This document shows, in pieces, positions 60,045 through 64,000 of a stretch of 64,000 nucleotides of DNA. Both the position numbers and the translations under genes were made by a program. Positions within the stretch are counted from its first letter, which is position 1, and each line of letters opens with the position of its first letter. This DNA comes from Chitinilyticum aquatile DSM 21506 (GTDB lineage: Bacteria; Pseudomonadota; Gammaproteobacteria; Burkholderiales; Chitinibacteraceae): positions 57,584 through 121,583 of the forward strand of contig NZ_KE387261.1 of assembly GCF_000430805.1 (NCBI RefSeq), given 5' to 3'. A model generated the notes under the pieces. The model ran no database searches. It was not told the DNA's origin and saw nothing but the letters and a program-made list of their open reading frames with translations.

Positions 60045-61520
60045 TCAGGACGAACAGCTGACGGATAGTGTTTTCGCCCAGTCAGGTGGAAGTCCGGCGT
60101 AATCAGAAAAGACCGGATTTTCGGTGAATGGCCGGGCCAGACAGTCGGCGAGGCGCCGGATTTCGCTGTAATCAAGCTCGGCTTCGGCCTGACGGATCGC
60201 CTGTTCGGCCAGATGATTGCGAAGTACATAGGCCGGGTTGCTGGCCAGCATGATCTGTTTGCGTTGCGCATCGGTCAGTGCGTCGCGCCCGAGGCGCTGC
60301 CGGTAGTGGTGGTACCAGGCAGCAAAGGCCTCGCGGTCGGCCACCAGGTCAAGCAGTGCCATGTTTGCTGCGGTCTGGTCGCTGCTGTGGCTTAGTGTGC
60401 GCCAGAATAGCGTCCAGTCAGTGCTGGCGGTCTGCAGCAACTCCAGCAAGTCGGTCAGCAGGTTCCAGTCGCTGTCCTGCCATTCCTGCAGGCCGAGTTT
60501 GCCGGCCATTCTTTGCCCGAATGCCGTTTCAAACGCTGGCTGGAAGGAGTCCAGCGCGCCCAGGATGGCATCCTTTTCGAGCAGGGGGCTGAATGCCTGC
60601 CCAAGGCAGTACAGATTCCACAGTGCAATGCGCGGTTGCTGCTGGTAGGCATAGCGGCCGGTTTCATCCGAGTGGTTGCAGACATGGCCGGCATCGAAGC
60701 CGTCCATGAAGCCGAAGGGGCCGTAATCCAGCGTGAGCCCCAGCAGGGACATATTGTCGGTATTCATCACGCCATGGCAGAAGCCCACCCCTTGCCAGCT
60801 GGCAATCAGCGCGGCGGTGCGGGCAATGACGGTATTGAACAGTGCAAGGTAGGGCTGCTCCGCCTGCGCTTCGTCCGGGAAGTGGTGCTGCAGTGCCCAG
60901 TCAGCCAGTTCGCGCACTGCATCGTGCCGCCCCTGGTAATAGAAATATTCGAAATGACCAAAGCGCAGAAAGGTGGGGGCAACACGGCTGACCACGGCTG
61001 CCGATTCGCGAGTTTCGCGCCAGACCGGTGTTTGCGGGTCGTGAATCAGTGCCAGTGCACGAGTGGTGGGAATGCCCAGCGCGTGCATCGCTTCGCTGCA
61101 CAGGTATTCGCGGATCGATGAGCGCAGTACGGCGCGACCGTCGGCTCGACGCGAAAAGGGTGTGGGGCCGGCACCTTTCAGCTGCAGCTCGCGGGGCCGG
61201 CCGGCGGTGTCGTCGAATTCGGCGATCAGCAGCGCGCGGCCGTCGCCAAGCTGCGGTACGTTGACGCCGAACTGGTGGCCGGAATACACCGTCGCCAGGG
61301 TCGGGTGCCCGGGCAGCGGCCGGTTGCCGGACAGGATTTCGGCCAGTACCATGCCGTGCTCATCCGGATTGCTGGCAAGGCCCAGTTCGCTGGCCAGCGC
61401 AGTGTTCCACGCCGCCAGTTGCGGCTGGCGCAGCGGCGTGGCCGCCACATGGCGGAAGTAATGTTCCGGCAGCGCACTGAAGCGCGCCCGGGGTGGCAAC
61501 TGGTCGAGTCGGTAATTCAT
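60045..61520 (-). CDS. selO: Protein adenylyltransferase SelO (YdiU)
   Basis: A pseudokinase-fold enzyme that transfers AMP to Ser/Thr/Tyr on redox proteins. The 491-residue protein is close in size to E. coli SelO (478). Visible: V-Y-S-G-H-Q-F-G-V-N-V-P-Q-L-G-D-G-R-A (N-terminal loop), L-Q-L-K-G-A-G-P-T-P-F-S-R-R-A-D-G-R-A-V-L-R-S-S-I-R-E-Y-L-C-S-E-A-M-H (inverted ATP site), and H-G-V-M-N-T-D-N-M-S-L-L-G-L-T-L-D-Y-G-P-F-G-F (catalytic loop with metal-binding D). It lacks a C-terminal selenocysteine/Cys (it ends V-S-C-S-S), a point where SelO proteins vary. Divergent ybaK starts 85 bp away. Confidence 0.95.
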   Translation of the reverse strand: MNYRLDQLPPRARFSALPEHYFRHVAATPLRQPQLAAWNTALASELGLASNPDEHGMVLAEILSGNRPLPGHPTLATVYSGHQFGVNVPQLGDGRALLIAEFDDTAGRPRELQLKGAGPTPFSRRADGRAVLRSSIREYLCSEAMHALGIPTTRALALIHDPQTPVWRETRESAAVVSRVAPTFLRFGHFEYFYYQGRHDAVRELADWALQHHFPDEAQAEQPYLALFNTVIARTAALIASWQGVGFCHGVMNTDNMSLLGLTLDYGPFGFMDGFDAGHVCNHSDETGRYAYQQQPRIALWNLYCLGQAFSPLLEKDAILGALDSFQPAFETAFGQRMAGKLGLQEWQDSDWNLLTDLLELLQTASTDWTLFWRTLSHSSDQTAANMALLDLVADREAFAAWYHHYRQRLGRDALTDAQRKQIMLASNPAYVLRNHLAEQAIRQAEAELDYSEIRRLADCLARPFTENPVFSDYAGLPPDWAKTLSVSCSS

Positions 61521-61604
61521 GGTAAAGCCCTGGTTTGAGCAGGGTTAATGTTGATTGTTTTACTCGGGTATTTTACCCGTCTTTTGCAGCAGGCAGGGTC
61601 AGGC

Positions 61605-62093
61605 ATGAGCGAAAAATACCCGGTTACCGCAGCGGTGCGCGTCCTGCGCGCAGCCAAGGTGGATTTCACGCCGCATCTCTACGATTACGAGGAAAAGGGC
61701 GGAACGGCGGTTTCGGCGCGCGAGCTTGGCGTGCCGGAGCATTGTGTGATCAAGACGCTGGTGATGGAGGATGAGCGCAAGCAGCCGCTGCTGGTGCTGA
61801 TGCATGGCGACTGCGAAGTGTCGACCAAGAACCTGGCGCGCCTGCTGGGGGTCAAGACGATTGCGCCTTGTGCGCCCGATGTGGCCAACCGGCATTCGGG
61901 GTATCTGGTTGGGGGCACCTCGCCCTTTGGTACGCGTCGCAGCATGCCGGTCTATGTCGAGGCATCAGTGCTGGAGTTGCCGCAGATCTATGTGAACGGC
62001 GGCAAGCGCGGCTTTCTGGTCAGTCTGCTGCCACAGGAGCTGTTGCGTGTGCTTGATGCCAGCCCGGTCAATGTGGCGATCAGTCACGATTGA
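61605..62093 (+). CDS. ybaK: Cys-tRNA(Pro) deacylase YbaK/EbsC
   Basis: A 162-residue editing enzyme that clears Cys wrongly loaded on tRNA-Pro. YbaK fold signatures: C-V-I-K-T-L-V-M-E-D (with K), H-G-D-C-E-V-S-T-K-N-L-A-R, G-G-T-S-P-F-G-T-R and Y-V-N-G-G-K-R-G. I chose the ATG at 61605 (AGGCAGGGTCAGGC upstream); an ATG at 61548 would add 19 residues not seen in the family. It is convergent with the TPR response regulator; 21 bp separate the two ends. Confidence 0.92.
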   Translation: MSEKYPVTAAVRVLRAAKVDFTPHLYDYEEKGGTAVSARELGVPEHCVIKTLVMEDERKQPLLVLMHGDCEVSTKNLARLLGVKTIAPCAPDVANRHSGYLVGGTSPFGTRRSMPVYVEASVLELPQIYVNGGKRGFLVSLLPQELLRVLDASPVNVAISHD

Positions 62094-62095
62094 TG

Positions 62096-62144
62096 GGGTA
62101 TGTGCTGCCAGCCTTCAGGCTTCTTTGGCTTCAGGTCGATGGGT
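62096..62144. repeat. Degenerate 49-bp palindrome copy at gene end
   Basis: GGGTAT-N9-GCC-N13-GGC-N9-AT then GGGT instead of ACCC. The first arm is canonical, the outer end of the second has drifted. It overlaps the last codons of the response regulator. Confidence 0.4.
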
Positions 62145-63803
62145 GGGGAGGTTTGCGCTGTCCCGTGCCGGTTTACCCGTCTTGCCCGAGCCGCCCAGCA
62201 ATTCGTCGAGGTCGGTGCGCAGCGTGTGCCGCACGCTCTCCTCGATATTGTCTTCCAGTCGGCTGATGAATTCGTCGGCCCGGTGCAGCAGGTGCTTGCG
62301 CTCGGCAGCTTCGCCAAACCCGGCCTTGAGGTATTTCAGCGCGGCGTGCGTGGCGGAAAGCATCAGCCGGTTGTTGTGCGTGCTTTCGGCTGCCGGCATC
62401 AGGAGGTTGAGTGCTTCGCCAAGCTGGTTGCCCAGCATGAGTTTCACGCCCTGATTGTTCAGTTCGCTTACTTCCTGCCCGACCTGCTGGATGAAGTCAT
62501 GCCAGACCGGCCGCTGGTTGGCTGCGCTTTCCAGCATGCCGGAGATGTGGCGTGTCGTGACAAAGCGCTGCGCAAGTGCCGAGAGCCAGGAATAGGGGGG
62601 GGAAGCTGGATTCGGCGTTTCGTTTTCCAGTGTGGCCGGGCAGAGCAGATCGGTGGCCATGATGAAGCTGACGGCCAGTTCCAGTGTGAAATCCGGCAGA
62701 TTGAATTGCGTGGCCACGGCAGCCAGTTCGTCCGTCTTGCCGTTGAAAAGGGCATTGGCAATGTGGCCGATGGCGCGGTTGACGGCCGTATCGTCCTTGC
62801 GTACCAGTTCCTGCACCATCCGCAGATACTTGTCGGCATCACCGCCGGATTGTTCGCGCCGGGAAGCCAGTGCCAGCTGCAGGACCGTCTCGGCCGACAG
62901 GCTGCTGGAGTTGCCGCCCACGGTAACGGCGCGCTGCAGCAACTGCTTGGCCTTGCCGGAGTCGCCCAGCATATTGGCCAGGTTTCCGGCTTTTTGCAGG
63001 CGGGCAACATTGTTGGGTGTGATGGCCAGGCATTTTTCGAAAATGGCCATGGCCTCGCCCAGCCGGCCTTCGGACATGTACATCGATGCGAGGGCCTCGT
63101 AGGCATCCACATACTGTGCGTGCTCGATAATGGCTGCCTGCAGCGTTGACTCGGCCTTGCTCTTTTGTCCCATGCGGTTCAGTGTCCGCGCCAGTCCGAG
63201 CTTCGCCCAGGGAACGACACGCTGACCCAGAATGTCTTCAAACAGTTTCTGGGCCTCGTCCAGCCGACCGGCCTCCAGCAGCAGATTGGTCAGGATGCGC
63301 AGCAAGTCGTTGCGAAAACAGGTGGTTTCCTTCTGCAGGCGCAGGCATTCATTGATCGCGTCATCCAGCTTGCCTTCATTGATCCGGTCGTAAATCGGCT
63401 TCAGGAAACGCTTGCGTGCCCAGGCCGTAGTCAGGCGGCTGCTCAGCAGTGCGCTGGTAAAGGGCTTGATCAGATAATCATCGGGGCCGATCTCGGCAAC
63501 GGCGACCACCTTTTCATACGCCGCTTCGGCAGTGATCATGATCCAGATCGTGTAGAGCGGCAGTTCGCCGGAATGGCGCAGCTCTTCCAGCAGCTCCTGT
63601 CCGTTCATTCCTTCGTCGAAGTGGTAATCGCAGAGCACGATGTCGTACTCGCCGTTGCGCAGCCGGCGCCGGGTTTCTCCAACACTGCTGGCGGCATCGA
63701 CACGGTTGATGCCGCAGCCGGCCAGCGTCATGCGGACCGATTGCCGCACCGTCGGTGCATCGTCAGCCACCAGAACGCGCGCCTGGGTCAGTTCATCAGC
63801 CAT
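62115..63803 (-). CDS. Response regulator with TPR repeats
   Basis: A 562-residue protein: N-terminal CheY-like receiver (residues 5-125) with D14-D15, phospho-acceptor D59 and K112 region (L-I-K-P-F), followed by TPR-like repeats (about 150-310: e.g. L-L-L-E-A-G-R-L-D-E-A-Q-K-L-F and M-S-E-G-R-L-G-E-A-M-A-I-F) and a long helical C-terminal part with no family I recognise. No output DNA-binding domain, so it most likely acts through protein contacts, as in motility/chemotaxis-linked receiver-TPR proteins. A C8 run in the coding strand near 62596 is a possible slippage site. Confidence 0.85.
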   Translation of the reverse strand: MADELTQARVLVADDAPTVRQSVRMTLAGCGINRVDAASSVGETRRRLRNGEYDIVLCDYHFDEGMNGQELLEELRHSGELPLYTIWIMITAEAAYEKVVAVAEIGPDDYLIKPFTSALLSSRLTTAWARKRFLKPIYDRINEGKLDDAINECLRLQKETTCFRNDLLRILTNLLLEAGRLDEAQKLFEDILGQRVVPWAKLGLARTLNRMGQKSKAESTLQAAIIEHAQYVDAYEALASMYMSEGRLGEAMAIFEKCLAITPNNVARLQKAGNLANMLGDSGKAKQLLQRAVTVGGNSSSLSAETVLQLALASRREQSGGDADKYLRMVQELVRKDDTAVNRAIGHIANALFNGKTDELAAVATQFNLPDFTLELAVSFIMATDLLCPATLENETPNPASPPYSWLSALAQRFVTTRHISGMLESAANQRPVWHDFIQQVGQEVSELNNQGVKLMLGNQLGEALNLLMPAAESTHNNRLMLSATHAALKYLKAGFGEAAERKHLLHRADEFISRLEDNIEESVRHTLRTDLDELLGGSGKTGKPARDSANLPTHRPEAKEA

Positions 63804-63907
63804 GGGAAGAGCCGGTTTCGGGGAGATATAACTGGAAATATCGGCAATTCGCCGCGAAGCTCAAGGGAATTTTGCAATTCCTCGCGGCAGAGTGCCGGAA
63901 AAAGAAA

Positions 63908-63934
63908 AACCCCGATCTTGCGATCGGGGTTTTT
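63908..63934. terminator. Terminator downstream of tRNA-Leu (bidirectional)
   Basis: CCCCGATC and GATCGGGG around TTGC, flanked by A5 and T5 tracts, so it can stop minus-strand transcripts from the tRNA and plus-strand read-through. Confidence 0.92.
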
Positions 63935-63942
63935 CCGGAATC

Positions 63943-64000
63943 TGGTGCCCAAGAGAAGACTCGAACTTCCACGCCCTTGCGAGCGCTAGGACCTGAACCT
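63943..64000 (-). tRNA. tRNA-Leu(CAG), 3' part; 5' part beyond window
   Basis: Read on the minus strand the window starts inside the anticodon stem: A-G-G then loop TTCAGGT (anticodon CAG), stem CCTAG, a long variable arm (CGCTCGCAAGGGCG), T-arm with G-T-T-C-G-A-G-T, acceptor stem end and encoded CCA. The long variable arm and CAG anticodon mark a class II tRNA-Leu. The 3' CCA is followed by a terminator. The first ~32 bases are off the window. Confidence 0.92.

Noticed and set aside
61566..61578. GGGTA-TTT-TACCC in the selO/ybaK divergent gap
   Set aside because: Resembles the outer hexamer of the element but lacks all inner parts; a small chance hairpin.
1..64000. CRISPR arrays, prophage or integrase genes, complete insertion sequences
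   Set aside because: No regularly spaced direct repeats with unique spacers and no cas, integrase or full transposase genes were seen; only the IS3 scrap remains.

Overview
The window reads as a chromosomal segment of a betaproteobacterium, most likely Neisseriales (Chromobacteriaceae/Chitinibacteraceae-like). The reasons are moderately high GC, a PhaM-type PHA-granule protein, DUF748 and DUF945 envelope proteins, FcbC/YbgC-type thioesterases, and a narK1-narK2 plus narGHJI denitrification gene set with betaproteobacterial composition. Genus cannot be fixed from the sequence alone. Genes are densely packed and most products are recognisable housekeeping, envelope or anaerobic-respiration proteins.

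Layout. 0-11 kb: a minus-strand block coaX(partial)-birA, hslV and a STAS-domain protein, then a giant AsmA-like DUF748 protein, an SGNH lipoprotein esterase, RarD, and a DUF6394 membrane protein with a K+ channel/RCK protein. 11-17 kb: trpC, a PH-domain-like membrane protein, a TerB protein, wecB with a DUF4434 protein, and a DUF945 protein. 17-20 kb: two nitrate/nitrite transporters (narK1, narK2). 20-26 kb: an AT-richer island with a FadL-like porin, a Ser-type periplasmic sulfatase and its radical-SAM maturase (anSME), ending in IS3 and transporter remnants. 26-31 kb: a nitrosative-stress cluster (CopD-like, NsrR, hemerythrin, DUF2249, Ric/YtfE, NnrS) with recognisable NsrR-type operators, followed by an HNH endonuclease. 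31-39 kb: narGHJI plus a PpiC parvulin. 39-47 kb: a phosphoethanolamine transferase, a CapA-like protein overlapping an NlpC/P60 hydrolase, a UbiB-family kinase, a degenerate HD-GYP protein and MltA. 47-56 kb: phaM, maeB, a chemoreceptor, a TerB-like protein, a thioesterase, UspA with a radical-SAM protein, an XRE regulator and a DUF455 ferritin-like protein. 56-64 kb: PepSY plus a PhoPQ-like two-component system, Pit phosphate transporter, SelO, YbaK, a response regulator with TPRs, and the 3' part of a tRNA-Leu(CAG).

How genes fit together. narK1/narK2 import nitrate and export nitrite for the membrane nitrate reductase NarGHI (assembled by NarJ). NsrR, Ric, hemerythrin and NnrS deal with NO made during nitrate respiration. 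The sulfatase, its maturase and the outer-membrane porin look like an acquired sulfate-ester scavenging module placed between narK2 and the NO/nitrate genes.

The most striking unexplained signal is a family of 49-bp imperfect palindromes with a rigid layout GGGTAT-N9-GCC-N13-GGC-N9-ATACCC. I find 12 copies between genes (11136, 12624, 14394, 17224, 26976, 27748, 30601, 40998, 46285, 50291, 55889 and 58351), a truncated tandem half-copy at 55942, a degenerate copy at a gene end (62096), and two matches to the same grid inside coding sequence (nnrS at 30066 and ppiC at 38640). The two intragenic matches coincide with unusual AT-richer codons. I do not recognise this family from any described repeat class.
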